In this document: positions 43,631-53,872 of the stretch, piece by piece | Layout: each line of letters starts with the position of its first letter | How positions within the stretch are numbered: position 1 is the first letter of the stretch | NCBI GenBank assembly: GCA_030867875.1 | Contig: JAOWCC010000577.1 | Span: 153,814,344-153,878,343 of the forward strand | From: Actinernus sp. WN-2022 | Lineage: Eukaryota; Cnidaria; Anthozoa; Actiniaria; Actinernidae | Direction of reading: 5' to 3' | Length of the DNA: 64,000 nucleotides | The notes under the pieces: generated by a model | The model's input: the letters and a program-made list of their open reading frames with translations, nothing else | Database searches by the model: none | What the model was told of the DNA's origin: nothing | Made by a program: the position numbers and the translations under genes

Positions 43631-46279
43631 TTATGTCAGTTTTACTCTGCGTTCATCTAATTTGTCCCATTCCAAGACACTTAAAAGTGCGTTTGTACTT
43701 GTATCATAATCTGCCCTGAGAATAAGCCGAGCGGCTCTATTTTGAAATTTCTGAAGTTTATCTGCGAGAACTTTGCCGCAGGTATCCCATACCCCGCAAC
43801 AATAATCCATGTGCGTTTGAATTAAAGAGTCGTATACCTTGATTAGTGTATCTTGGGACACGAATGCTCTGATTCTCTTTAGAGCTCCTAGACCTGAGAC
43901 GATCTTTTTTGATATTTGATTTATGTGATCCTCCCATCTTAAGTTCTCGTCTACCACGACACCAACTGTTTTGCTTTGTGATACCTTTTTTATTAGTTTG
44001 TCTCCGATTTTTAAATAAGGCATTTCTTCATCAGTCAGAGCCGATAGGCGTTGTCTCGAACCAATCATCATAAATTCAGTCTTGGCAACATTAAGATGCA
44101 ATTTGTTTGCTCGTAGCCAGTTATTAATATTAATTAATTCACGATTTGCTCTTAATTCAACATCGGCTATATCTGCGCCACAAATTGTCACATTTGTGTC
44201 GTCTGCAAATAAGCATGGTGTCGAGGTATCGAGGCAATTTGGCAGATCGTTTATATAGGTGAGAAATAATAAAGGCCCGAGGATTGTTCCTGGAGGTACA
44301 CCGCATCTAATTATCTTCTCACTAGATCTTGCATTTTGTACTCTGCACGACTGCAATCTTCCCGATAGATAGGACCGCAATAAGGAAAGCGAGCTATCGA
44401 CAACTCCGTAAAGTTGTAATTTTTGTAATAATAATTCATGGTCAACGGTGTCGAAAGCTTTTTTTAGATCAAGGAAAATAACGATGTTAAATAGGCCTCG
44501 ATCCATATTAACTGACCACGAATTGGTAGAATTTAAAAGAGCTGTCATGGTTGAATGCAGTCGTCGGAAGCCAAACTGCTTGTTTGTTAATAAATTATTT
44601 GTGGAAAAGTAATTGTACAATTGATCATACATTATCCTCTCAAAAACTTTACTTACAACCGGAAGGATGGATATCGGCCTATAGTTGTCCAGGTCACTCC
44701 TTGAACCATTTTTGTGTAGAGGACTGACCCGGGCCTTTTTCCAGTCAGAAGGGAATTGTCCTGACTCAATTATTATATTGAACAGAACAGTCAAGGGTTC
44801 ACAAATCACTGGTGCCGCAGCTTTCAAAATTCTGGTCGATATTCCGTCAAGTCCCGTTGCTTTATTTGAAGATAATTTATCAATTAGTTTGAGCACTTTT
44901 GATTGACTCGTATAATTAAACTCAAACACGGATGGTACTTGCTTAATGTATTCTTTAAATTCAGTGGGATTGCTAGCGATATTCTCAGCAAGCCTTGGAC
45001 CGATCTCAATAAAATGATCATTAAAGAGTTCAGCGATTTCGGCGGGAGAAATAATTGTAGTGTCATTGATTTTAATTTCATTTACAGCTTCATGTTTTTT
45101 GTTCCGCCCCATTAGATTATTTATAGTACTCCAAGTGCCCTTGGGATCGCCTTTGTTTTTTTCTAATTCGCTGCTGTAGAAATCACGTTTAGCATTCTTC
45201 ATTGTTTTATTGACTTCGTTTCTCAAAGTAGTATATTTAGTCCAGTAAGTTTTGTCTTTTGTTATAACATACTTTCGTTTCGTATTGTCTCTTTCACGCA
45301 TGGCTTCTCTTATTTCAACTGTTACCCAAGGTAAATTATTGGTTGATCGAACGCGTTTTGTTTTTAGTGGTGCATGTTTATCAACTACGTTCATAAACAT
45401 GGCTTTCCACGTTTCCCAAATTTGGTCCGTATTGAGCAACAAAATATCTTGTTGAAGCCATTTTTGGCATTCAAGGTCATGACGAAAGTTGTTTACGTTA
45501 AATTTTTTTAAACTTCTGGTGCGTACTACTTTAACCGATTTTTTGCCTAATCTATTCAGTTTTCTTACGGCAAAAATTAAACTGTGATCACTTATTCCCA
45601 GATGTATAACTCCGGAAGCAACAATTTTTTGCAAATCGCTTGTGATAAGAATATCAATTAGCGAGGAGCTACTTTCTGTTATACACGTGGGCTCTTTAAT
45701 GCACTGGTCAAACTGGTATAAGTCACAGAATGCCTTTAAACGATTTGCATTAGAATCATGGGAGTTCAGCCAGTTGCAATTCAAATCGCCCAACACATAT
45801 AATTCTTTCTCTTCACTATCGATATTAATCATGAATTGTTCTAATCCTGAAAAATATTCTAATGATGAACTTGGTGGTCTATAAATTGTGGCTAAGATAA
45901 ATGGTTTAGCGTTAGGTTTATGAATTTCTATACACACCGCTTCTAGACCAGGCGGGACTAAATCATCTCTCGCTCTGTAATTTACTGAATTTCTAATATA
46001 CAAACACGCACCTCCACCTGATCGTGAGCGATCGTAACGAACAAGCTCATATCCAGTTATGTGCATTTCAGAACTAGAGATAGACCAGTCCAGCCTAGTC
46101 TCATTTAAAGCAAGAATGTCCAATGGTTGATTTAACAATAATATTCTTAATTCATCAACGTGTTTAGGAAGGCTAGCAATGTTTAATAGAGCCATTTTAA
46201 ATCCTTTGGATTTCTCAATTAAAGCCATTGGATTCGGCTCTGGGTAGAGCAAGTAGTATCGCCTGCAGGGTTCGGACAA
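43631..46279 (-). CDS. LINE ORF2: AP-like endonuclease and reverse transcriptase
   Basis: 882 codons. The endonuclease lies in about residues 25-245 with LALNETRLD, GDLNCNW and ISDHSLIF, the expected catalytic Glu, Asp/Asn and Asp-His motifs. RT occupies about 460-740: NYRPISILPVVSKVFE, FLDLKKAFDTVDHELL, GVPPGTILGPLLF and the catalytic LFADDTN. It would nick DNA and prime reverse transcription at the target. It overlaps ORF1 by 61 bp. The final 88 codons are frameshifted, so activity is doubtful but the frame is otherwise clean. Confidence 0.92.
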   Translation of the reverse strand: MSEPCRRYYLLYPEPNPMALIEKSKGFKMALLNIASLPKHVDELRILLLNQPLDILALNETRLDWSISSSEMHITGYELVRYDRSRSGGGACLYIRNSVNYRARDDLVPPGLEAVCIEIHKPNAKPFILATIYRPPSSSLEYFSGLEQFMINIDSEEKELYVLGDLNCNWLNSHDSNANRLKAFCDLYQFDQCIKEPTCITESSSSLIDILITSDLQKIVASGVIHLGISDHSLIFAVRKLNRLGKKSVKVVRTRSLKKFNVNNFRHDLECQKWLQQDILLLNTDQIWETWKAMFMNVVDKHAPLKTKRVRSTNNLPWVTVEIREAMRERDNTKRKYVITKDKTYWTKYTTLRNEVNKTMKNAKRDFYSSELEKNKGDPKGTWSTINNLMGRNKKHEAVNEIKINDTTIISPAEIAELFNDHFIEIGPRLAENIASNPTEFKEYIKQVPSVFEFNYTSQSKVLKLIDKLSSNKATGLDGISTRILKAAAPVICEPLTVLFNIIIESGQFPSDWKKARVSPLHKNGSRSDLDNYRPISILPVVSKVFERIMYDQLYNYFSTNNLLTNKQFGFRRLHSTMTALLNSTNSWSVNMDRGLFNIVIFLDLKKAFDTVDHELLLQKLQLYGVVDSSLSLLRSYLSGRLQSCRVQNARSSEKIIRCGVPPGTILGPLLFLTYINDLPNCLDTSTPCLFADDTNVTICGADIADVELRANRELININNWLRANKLHLNVAKTEFMMIGSRQRLSALTDEEMPYLKIGDKLIKKVSQSKTVGVVVDENLRWEDHINQISKKIVSGLGALKRIRAFVSQDTLIKVYDSLIQTHMDYCCGVWDTCGKVLADKLQKFQNRAARLILRADYDTSTNALLSVLEWDKLDERRVKLT

Positions 46280-46779
46280 ATATTTGCAGGTCTCGCCTGG
46301 TGTCTAGGGTTGCTAGATCGAGTTTTTTGACTAGCTGGCGTGTTGTCCGTTGTATTCGCCGGTACGGGCTTCTTTTTCGTCGAGCGCTTCTTGTTCATAT
46401 TCGACTTTGGCTTTACTGTTTGCCACTCAGTTTGTTGGCCTTCTGCACATTCAGCGGTGTCAATCGGGTCCGTAATTACAATCGGGTCGTTAGAAGGTGT
46501 AGGGTTCTTGTTTATAGAACTCGACAATTCCTTTGACATCAACTGTAGCGCTAGTCGGAGCGAATTCCTTTCCTCTTCGATGCTTTTGACGTGTTTTCTT
46601 AGAGAGTCGATTGTAGACTTTAGATTGGAATTTTCCTTCTCTAGTTCTGGGATGCGTTCATCTTTGGATGAAGAACGGATGGTATCCCATATTTTCTGGA
46701 TTTCGTCTTTGATATCGCGAAGTTCGCTCCTTTGGGCTCCTTGCGTTGTCGAGTGGGTTGCTTCGTCTTCGTCGGCCAT
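46219..46779 (-). CDS. LINE ORF1, coiled-coil RNA-binding-type protein
   Basis: 186 codons from the ATG at 46779. Residues 20-95 are a heptad-like, charge-rich coiled coil (IPELEKENSNLKSTIDSLRK). A basic, Ser/Pro-rich tail follows with KKRSTKKKP. The frame is open for a further 67 codons upstream ('ISLFTNTGTIQLQG' and onward), so the true N-terminus is longer and the ATG may be internal. ORF1 proteins of this class coat the LINE RNA; role by analogy. Confidence 0.7.
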   Translation of the reverse strand: MADEDEATHSTTQGAQRSELRDIKDEIQKIWDTIRSSSKDERIPELEKENSNLKSTIDSLRKHVKSIEEERNSLRLALQLMSKELSSSINKNPTPSNDPIVITDPIDTAECAEGQQTEWQTVKPKSNMNKKRSTKKKPVPANTTDNTPASQKTRSSNPRHQARPANICPNPAGDTTCSTQSRIQWL

Positions 46780-46936
46780 GTTTTGGCGGGAAATTTGAAT
46801 AGAACTGTCAACAGCTACTTCGATTATTTCTTCGGGAAGAAGAGATTGTAGACGGGATTTTAGTACTTCTTTATCTACCCCTTGTAGTTGAATCGTGCCA
46901 GTGTTGGTAAAAAGAGATATCGTCGCTGATTTCGTC

Positions 46937-46980
46937 TTGATCGATCTTGATCGATCTTGATCGATCTTGATCGATCTTGT
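46937..46980. repeat. 10-bp tandem repeat at the LINE 5' end
   Basis: Four and a half GATCGATCTT units at the edge of the LINE, immediately upstream of ORF1 sequence. Confidence 0.85.
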
Positions 46981-47097
46981 CTAATTAACTAACTGCGGGT
47001 TTGGCAAGTTAATTGTTAAAACATAATAACATTAACTAAATATTGATTGAATGATTTATTGATTGATCATCGACACTAAGATACTTAGGGCGCTTTT

Positions 47098-47615
47098 CAT
47101 TTGCGAGAACTGACTGGTCTGATGGGACAGTAACGGCAGTTCTTAAATGGAACGCATCAGTTCTAGGAACTGACTGGACCCACACCGCGGCAAAACGGTA
47201 TGCTCCGCTGGCCAAAAGAACGAAGGCTCTGCTATCAAATACAAATTACCGAGGGTTTCAACTTTTTTAGTAAATAATTTTATAACTTAGTAAACTCACA
47301 GTGAATTACAAATTAAGAAAACTTCAACCTGTTAAAGGCTTAGCTTTTAAGTAGTTTTCTTATTTTTTGACAAAACAGTTCACAAATGAATGCTTTTAAG
47401 CAGAAATTTTAAAATCACGGGTATGTGCCTGTTGTTTCATTTCAGTTTTCGCGGGAAGTGGGGGCGGCCGCGCGCCGACAAGAAATATCAAATACGCATG
47501 CGCGTAACGTTTTGCCGCGGTGTGGACTGGACCAGTTCTCAGAACTTGGCATGTTCCATTTAAGAACTGGCCAATCACACCAGTCAGTTCCGCTAAATGG
47601 CATTCGGAAAGCGCC
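47098..47615. mobile_element. TTA-flanked MITE (GGGCGCTTT) carrying MITE P2
   Basis: Termini GGGCGCTTTTCATTTGCGAG and complement, flanked by TTA at 47095-47097 and 47616-47618; inner arms share GTTCTTAAATGGAAC. Interrupted by the P2 element at 47181-47524. Confidence 0.8.
47181..47524. mobile_element. MITE family P2 (CACACCGCGGCAAAACG), copy 2
   Basis: 344 bp, termini CACACCGCGGCAAAACG on both sides. Exact 9-bp duplication GACTGGACC at 47172-47180 and 47525-47533. Inverted relative to copy 1 in RPL11 intron 4. Confidence 0.88.
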
Positions 47616-47867
47616 TTAATAACTGTGGATGATTGTCGTACCACGTGATCGATGACGGCATGATTAGAGAAAATCGTTTAACTAAAATGCGGTTGCGACG
47701 ATAACATATGAATAGAAAGTAACCCTGCTGAAATATTCCTCTTCCAGCAGTGTTTTAGACCACGCTTAAGAGAGTCAAGAATGAAAATATATATTATCGT
47801 GAGAAACTTGGCTCATTGTGCTCAAATAAGGAAAACAGTTTTTATCCGAAATTTGATCCCTGGACGA

Positions 47868-48084
47868 ATAGAGGTAATCGGCTAACGCCGTTGCCACCCA
47901 ATTCAAATCCTGTGACGTAAACAGATGCTACTCTGGGGAATTATGCCATTTTCATTCTAATCATAATGCAGTCATGCTTATCTGAATAAAATTAATTTTC
48001 AAAGAATCAATTCTCCAGAGTAATGTGTGTTTACATCACATGATCTGAATTGGGTGGCAACAGCGTTAGCCGATTACCTCTATT
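47868..48084. mobile_element. Palindromic MITE family P1, copy C
   Basis: AATAGAGGTAATCGGCTAACG at the left and complement at the right, same body as copies A and B but inverted relative to them. Confidence 0.85.
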
Positions 48085-48229
48085 ATTAATGAATTTTATA
48101 ATACTATACATGCTAGAAAACAGATTAGCCCCCAGGGCGTCGAAAAAGCTCCCCACCCTCCCCTTAAGAGAATATTTTGAACTAGTCAACGCGTGCTTTC
48201 CACTGTTAGCCCAGGGGTTTTTCGCGTGA

Positions 48230-49035
48230 CTAGACAATGGTCATAACTGTCGTTCGTGCATGTTAATTGAGGTGTGATCTAATCAGTTGAAGCTAAAAGA
48301 TTGTTATCAATCAATACTTGACTGAACAAGACAAATAACTTCAGAACCCATTAATTAATTTTCTGTTTCTCAAACATCGCAAGTGGGAAGTAGTATTTGC
48401 AAGAACATGTTTGCTGCAATAGACCCTTCCACGGTTTCTTTGAACTTTTGATATATACGTATAATAGCAAAAAACCCCAACTTGCCCCCAATCAAATTTT
48501 CCATACAAACGTCTGAAAAAAAATCAAAAAAATTCCGAGTTTGAGAGCCTATAACTTTGCTCCTATTCAAGATATAACTCTCAAATTTGGGACTTTGACT
48601 AACTGCGAGGTGCTCTTTTCAGCAGTATCGACGGTTTTGCTGTTATACGTATATATCAAAAGTGGAAGGGTCTATTATTAAACTTTCCAAGCTGACTACG
48701 TGACGTCAGACTTTCTGTAAGCCGTCAGTTTCCCCTAACACCCCCCTCATCTGAGCCGTATTCTAAGTAAACTTAGCAAGGTCACGCAATGGACTCTAAT
48801 TCCGTGATTCTAATTTTAGAACAAATGCAACTTTGTATATATATATATAATTACCACGCATACTCGTGTCAAGCCGATGACGTCAAACGTAAATTAATAT
48901 GATCTGTGCACCTCTTACACTGCTTTCACAAAGAGTTAAATCATATTCAGTCCCCGGCGTTACCAAGATCAGAAATGGTAACTAAAGCATCCGTTTTAGG
49001 CCCTTGATTCAGGTTCGTTCTTAATAGTTTTATTA
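48230..49035. repeat. Segment repeated from 38.3-40.5 kb
   Basis: Shares TGCATGTTAATTGAG, CAGTTGAAGCTAAAAG, AAGTGGGAAGTAGT, TGACGTCAGACTT and GTTACCAAGATCAGAAAT in the same order as the 38.3-40.5 kb block, with a MITE inserted at 48418-48676. Confidence 0.6.
48418..48676. mobile_element. MITE with AATAGACCCTTCCAC ends
   Basis: TIR AATAGACCCTTCCAC... including TTTTGATATATACGTATAA in both arms. 259 bp, no frame. Confidence 0.8.
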
Positions 49036-49599
49036 TATGTGTCTACCTTTATACATTAGTATAATCTTATATCTATTGAGCGCTTCTCTAAATACAGTCT
49101 TATACACAGTATCTAGTGATTAGCTATTACTTACGTCCACCAGCCAGTAAGACTTTGACTACTTTTGCGGGTGATAGGGTATTTATGCGTGCAACTCCAA
49201 CCTGTTTATTGATCCCCAGTTGTGGATAGTAATAGGCGTGCCAATTACTATAGTGCTTCCATTAAGGCTGCTTCTTCACTCAAGTCTTTTCGCAACCAGT
49301 TATTCTTGACTCTAATTCCTATTTGTAATAATTGGTTTTCGTTGTTTTCTTTTCTTACTAGTAGCTAAGCCCATGTATATCAACCAGTTTTTGCCTGTAT
49401 CTGTTTGTTTCGTATCATAATATAGGTTATTTTCCTCTGGTTTTCCGTGTTATTATGTAGCTATAAATATTCATATTTCGTAGGCAATTATTATACTTAG
49501 ATTATACTGGTTTTTATTGTTATTTGTTATATAGTTTGACTGTAATTTATTATTATTCATGTACTAGGTGTTATTTAAGGTAGTTTGTTTAAAAAAAAA
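49036..49599. other. Intergenic, nothing firm
   Basis: T-rich sequence preceding the Penelope remnant, perhaps further decayed Penelope sequence. Confidence 0.35.
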
Positions 49600-49891
49600 T
49601 TATTGCTGTGAATTAGTAGCTTATTGTAGATACGATGATCTCGCCAAACCTGTAGCTCGTCACTTTGATCTCGCCAAACCTGTAGCTCGTCACTTTAACC
49701 TTCCTGGTCATTTCATTAATCACATCACTGTATGCGACATTTCTTTGCATCAAGGTAGTACCGACACTCGTAAACGCAAAGAACAGAACTTTATACGTAT
49801 TCACTCACACTTAATAGATCAACATGTTTCCTTAGTTTATTCATCAACACTTCCTTCTATTGTTGGCGCAATTTTCTTTGATCACAATTGA
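49600..49891 (+). pseudogene. Penelope-like element GIY-YIG endonuclease remnant
   Basis: Reads 'KPVARHFNLPGH' and 'GSTDTRKRKEQNFI', the conserved second half of the Penelope GIY-YIG nuclease (Arg and Glu of the R...E motif visible). A 30-bp direct duplication repeats 'DLAKPVARHF' (49637-49696). No RT domain nearby; short decayed fragment. Confidence 0.65.
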
Positions 49892-51062
49892 TCCGAGCAC
49901 ATGTTTCTTCAGCGGTAATCATGCACTCAACACTATATTATTTATGGCGAAACTGTTTGAAAAAGTGAAATACGCTCAGCTGTATGCAAAGTTCTCTCCT
50001 ATATTCTCTAGCAACATGTCGGGATTTCTTCGTGGCCACTCATGTTGTACAGCGCTAGTTAAGATGACAGATGACTGGCGCACATCACTTGATAAGAGTC
50101 ATGAGGTCGGAGTCAGTGTGGCCATAGATCTGTCCAAAGCTTTCGATTCTATCAGCCACAACCTTCTACTAGCTAAGCTAAGAGCATATGGTTTCAGGGA
50201 GTGTGCTTTATCGCTAATCCGGTCCTACCTACATGCATGATCGTCAACAAAGAGTTAAATGTAACGGGCAGTTCTCTGACTGGCTCCCAGTTCGTTGCGG
50301 TGTCCCACAGGCAGCCTGCTAGGCCCGGCCCTCTTATTTAACATCTTCGTGAACGATGTTAATCAAGCTGTTGATATTTCATCACAGCGCCTGTATGCTG
50401 ACGACACTACCCAGTATGCAGCTGACGTGAGTCCAGCTGCACTTGAGTTCACCATTAACCATAACATCAAGTCGCTGAAGAACTTGTTCTCTGATAACTT
50501 TCTTCAAGTAAACGCCACTAAAACGCAGGCCATGACTTTAGGCAAATCAAAGTACACTATACGTACGACCTAAGAGTCCATGAAGATACTATTATTGTGA
50601 AAGACACCTTGAAAATTCTAGGTGTGACTCTAGATAAGGACCTTACATTTAAACCACATATTAACGAAATGCTAAAGAAAACTTACGCGAAAATAGCGGC
50701 ACGGCGCCGGCTCAAGCGCCTTGCCGGTGCCAACAGCTCACTTGATAAGACTCTATAAGGCGTACGTATTACCGCATTTAGAATATTGTAGTCCCATTTT
50801 GTTAGGCATTGGTAAAGTTCTTAGCAACAAAATCGAATCTGCAAATAGCTATGCTATCAGAACACTACTTAATTTGGGTAATAACACATATCATCAAGAA
50901 ACACTATTAGACATGGCCTCAATGCGGTCATTGAAACATAGACGCAACGTACAATCTCTAATTTTATTCTTTAAATGCTTCAGAAATCAAGGTCTTGTAT
51001 ATATATCTAATCTTTTTAAACCTAGAGTCACTAGCTATAATGACTTAAGAGGTAGTGGTATT
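49892..51062 (+). pseudogene. Second LINE, RT fragment
   Basis: Frames in order give an RT start (ISSNMSGFLRGHSC-like), 'VAIDLSKAFDSISHNLL', a GS-LLGP block, 'LYADDTTQYA' with the catalytic YADD, and 'LIRLYKAYVLPHLEYCSP'. Frame changes near 50240, 50300, 50575 and 50720 break it. Different from the minus-strand LINE at 43-47 kb. Interrupted at about 51063 by the tail of that family. Confidence 0.85.
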
Positions 51063-51284
51063 GGTCCTAAATGACCAATGATGTTTTTAAAATTGATAAT
51101 AGTATGTAGTAGTTTTCATAATTTTAGGATATCATATTATTAGTATAGTATATATATTTTTATATTATTATTATTATTACATTGACAATTCTGTATTTTT
51201 ATATATTTAATAGTAGTTAACACGGCTTCTATGTAAATCAGTTTTTCTTATCTGTTAGAATTCCGTGTATAAATATTAATGAAG
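51063..51284 (+). mobile_element. 5'-truncated insertion of the 43-kb LINE family
   Basis: About 220 bp nearly identical to the complement of 43150-43372, covering the last ORF2 bases and the 3' UTR. It sits inside the second LINE; AGGTA occurs on both sides as a possible target duplication. Confidence 0.85.
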
Positions 51285-51464
51285 TTGAAAGGTAATAACG
51301 TAGTACAGCCATCCTATAACAGCCTTTTCCAGCATAATTCATTTTCATACACAGTATCTCACATATGGAACCAGCTACCATCGGCAGCTAAAACTACAAC
51401 TTCTTTAACACAGTTTCGGCAATATCTTAATACGTCTGACTTTATTGGTTGCCAGTGTAACTAG
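51285..51464 (+). pseudogene. Second LINE, C-terminal end
   Basis: Reads 'NVVQPSYNS' and 'NSFSYTVSHIWNQLPSA', the C-terminal LINE tail expected after 51062. Stop at 51462-51464. Confidence 0.8.
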
Positions 51465-51834
51465 CTCCTGCACACACGCACCTATATATAATTGATCTAC
51501 TTAGTTTACATTAATATATTTAAATTTTGGCACCTTTAACTTAGATTTTGTATATATATCTTATGGTATTAGTGTAGAAAGACTTGCTTACTATATTATT
51601 TTATATATGTAAATAGTTGAAACTAGAATTCTCTTTGCTTCCATTCGTGTTATAATGTCATGCCCTTCATTGTCCTACTACGAATTTTATATTTTGTTAC
51701 TATTAATTTATCGAGCGTTTATATCATGAGTCCCTGGCTCGGGAGATTGGGCAACCACTTCCTGCGTTACCGACGGTAAATAAATTATTATTATTATATA
51801 AACCGTTTCCCCACCCACAATTCCCTCTTTTGCT

Positions 51835-51867
51835 CTGACGAAGGCCGGCTAGCGCTCGAAACGTCAG
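51835..51867 (+). ncRNA. Hammerhead-like motif A, probable Penelope tail
   Basis: CTGACGA, then a GGCC/GGCT-containing segment, then CGAAACGTCAG. Matches the CUGANGA...GAAA hammerhead core order, and the ends also pair as CTGACG/CGTCAG. Penelope-like elements are known to carry minimal hammerheads, and a Penelope remnant is 2 kb upstream. Self-cleavage is not demonstrable here. Confidence 0.4.
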
Positions 51868-52128
51868 CTGCTACTCGCTTTCCACGGCGGTTAGCATACC
51901 TCTATCGACTTTAGTTGATTATATCTCTATCGACTTTAGTTGATTATATACCAGTGTGCAGCTTATTGTAGTTGAGCAAGTATTATAATTAGTTAGGCTT
52001 ATCTATATTAGTTTTGTATTATAGTTTTGGTTATTTCTGTGTGTTATTTTCTGTTATATTTATTATGTAAATGCATATTTATATTATTGTGTGGGCCAAA
52101 TTGGAAACCAGTCCTTTATATACACAAC

Positions 52129-52171
52129 CTGATGAAGGTTGACCGTGCCAGCCGAAATATTGGTCTAATAT
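52129..52171 (+). ncRNA. Hammerhead-like motif C
   Basis: CTGATGA, a 5-bp stem GGTTG/CAGCC with a 7-nt loop, then GAAA and a possible TATT/AATA stem followed by TA. Core elements are in hammerhead order, but I find no stem I pairing, so it may be inactive. Confidence 0.4.
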
Positions 52172-53738
52172 AATCATTTCCAAACCGTACAAATCAGCCT
52201 GCCATCATTCTATTATCCTTCATATGCTGTATTTGTTACCCATCATATTATGATAAAGCTTTGGAATGCTTTACCCAATGAAATTAAGTGTGAATACATA
52301 TATTATACCGTTTCGAAAGACTTTTAAAGTTTCACCGAGCAGTTTTTGATTGTACATTATATATCGGTTTATATATAACATTTACCTTTTACAACATTTT
52401 ATATATTTTACCAGACAATAACCCGTCACTAATAACACGGTTGAAACTACTTGCACTGGAAACACAGGGTATATCAACTCTACAATCGGCACTATTGACT
52501 AAAATGATGTGAAAACAGTTCGTACCCGACTAGCTGTAGGTTGTATTATCTGTAGGTTGTGATGTCACACTACTATTATCTGTAGGTAGCGCTCGATGAA
52601 AGCAAGTACGACCATTTCACGCAATAAAGTAGAGAAATTATTTTTGTGACATTTTGATATTTTAAGCTCTCAGCTATGTTTCCAGTCTTTCGTTTTCCCT
52701 AAACTGGTAAATAAAAGCAATTTGTCGAATAAGAAACAAAACATCTTGAACTTCAATCATAAACAAGCCAATTTACGGCGTTTTATTTAGCTTCGTTTTC
52801 GCTACCTTTCTTTTTGCTAAAACGTTTGCTTAAAATATATAATTAAAACAATGATTGAATTCGGGTTTCGCTCAAGATATCAGCCGGCTCAGCCTTCGGC
52901 TGATAACACAGACCTCTGTCTTGATAATTTTCACTATCATGCTCAACCACATCCAAGAATTGCTTACTGATTACTCACAGGTAGGCTATGTAAGAGTAGA
53001 ACCAAGGTATTTAACTGGCCTATTTCATTATCTATACGGTTCTTTGCACCTTTGATCAGTCTCCGTGTCTTTCTGTTGTCCGATCAATCGATGCATTTTA
53101 AAGTGATCGATTGCGAGTAGGAGACTGATTTTAATAAGGTCACGAAAATGTCTCCTAAAATTTATTTATCATTTTAATTCATCATTACACACTGCATAAT
53201 GGTGGATTTACATATATGTGTATGTATGTATGTATGTATCATATGTTTCGTCAACATTTTTCATGAATCACAAATACTGTAGTTAACCGAAATATATCTA
53301 TACCGAATTTGTTCGGTATTATTGTTTTTGTGTGAGAAATAACTGTATAAATCTTCGATAAGAGGACGAGGAAAGACTCTTCTTGTAGGGTAGACTATTT
53401 TAATTGATTCAGTCTTAAATATTCTGCTCTAGTTCTCTTGGCTGACCCCAACGATATAGTTATTGGTTTTTTTTCAAACAGAAGTAAAGTAGGGAAGTTA
53501 GATAATTAAGGCGGTTTTCGGCTCTCGTTGTTGCGACGTGATGGGAACGTTTGAGTGGAATTAGTTTGTTTTTTTCAGATTTGTTGTATGAGTTTGTTGG
53601 TCAGATGAAAAAGCTCTCAGAACAAGGGATACTGGTTTCGCTGAGCAGCCAGCCGTTCAGTCCCTCTGTCTTATAATACTGGGTCATCAAGCTAAAACTA
53701 GAATCAGCAAAAGCTCTCTTTAGTATTGACACAATAGT
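52172..53738. other. Intergenic, AT-rich, no gene recognised
   Basis: A short inverted repeat CAGCCGGCTCAGCCTTCGGCTGA at about 52881 and a TGTA microsatellite at 53218-53238. No coding evidence. Confidence 0.4.
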
Positions 53739-53872
53739 TCATGTATGCTCACATTTTACAGAGTACTAAATTAACTTATACTACTCTGTAAAATTTTCTT
53801 AAAAATATCTAGATCTGTTAATGTATACTCACATTTTACAAACATTTTACAGAGTACTAAATTAATTTCAAA
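53739..53872. repeat. Outlying 93-bp satellite monomers
   Basis: One and a half diverged units of the satellite found at 54708-56722 (TTTTACAGAGTACTAAATTAAC, TACTACTCTGTAAAA). Separated from the main array by 835 bp of unrelated sequence. Confidence 0.85.

Larger units (their letters stand above)
43140..46980 (-). mobile_element. CR1/L2-like LINE, nearly intact coding region
   Basis: Minus-strand non-LTR retrotransposon with ORF1 (46779-46219), overlapping ORF2 (46279-43631) and a 220-bp 3' UTR. The same 3' UTR recurs at 51063-51284. At the 5' end, four 10-bp AAGATCGATC units precede a stop, and ORF1 is open without ATG up to them, so the copy is probably 5'-truncated. One frameshift near 43634 separates the last 88 codons. 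Confidence 0.9.

Noticed and set aside
46228..46798. Plus-strand frames opposite LINE ORF1
   Set aside because: Antisense shadows of ORF1 coding sequence.
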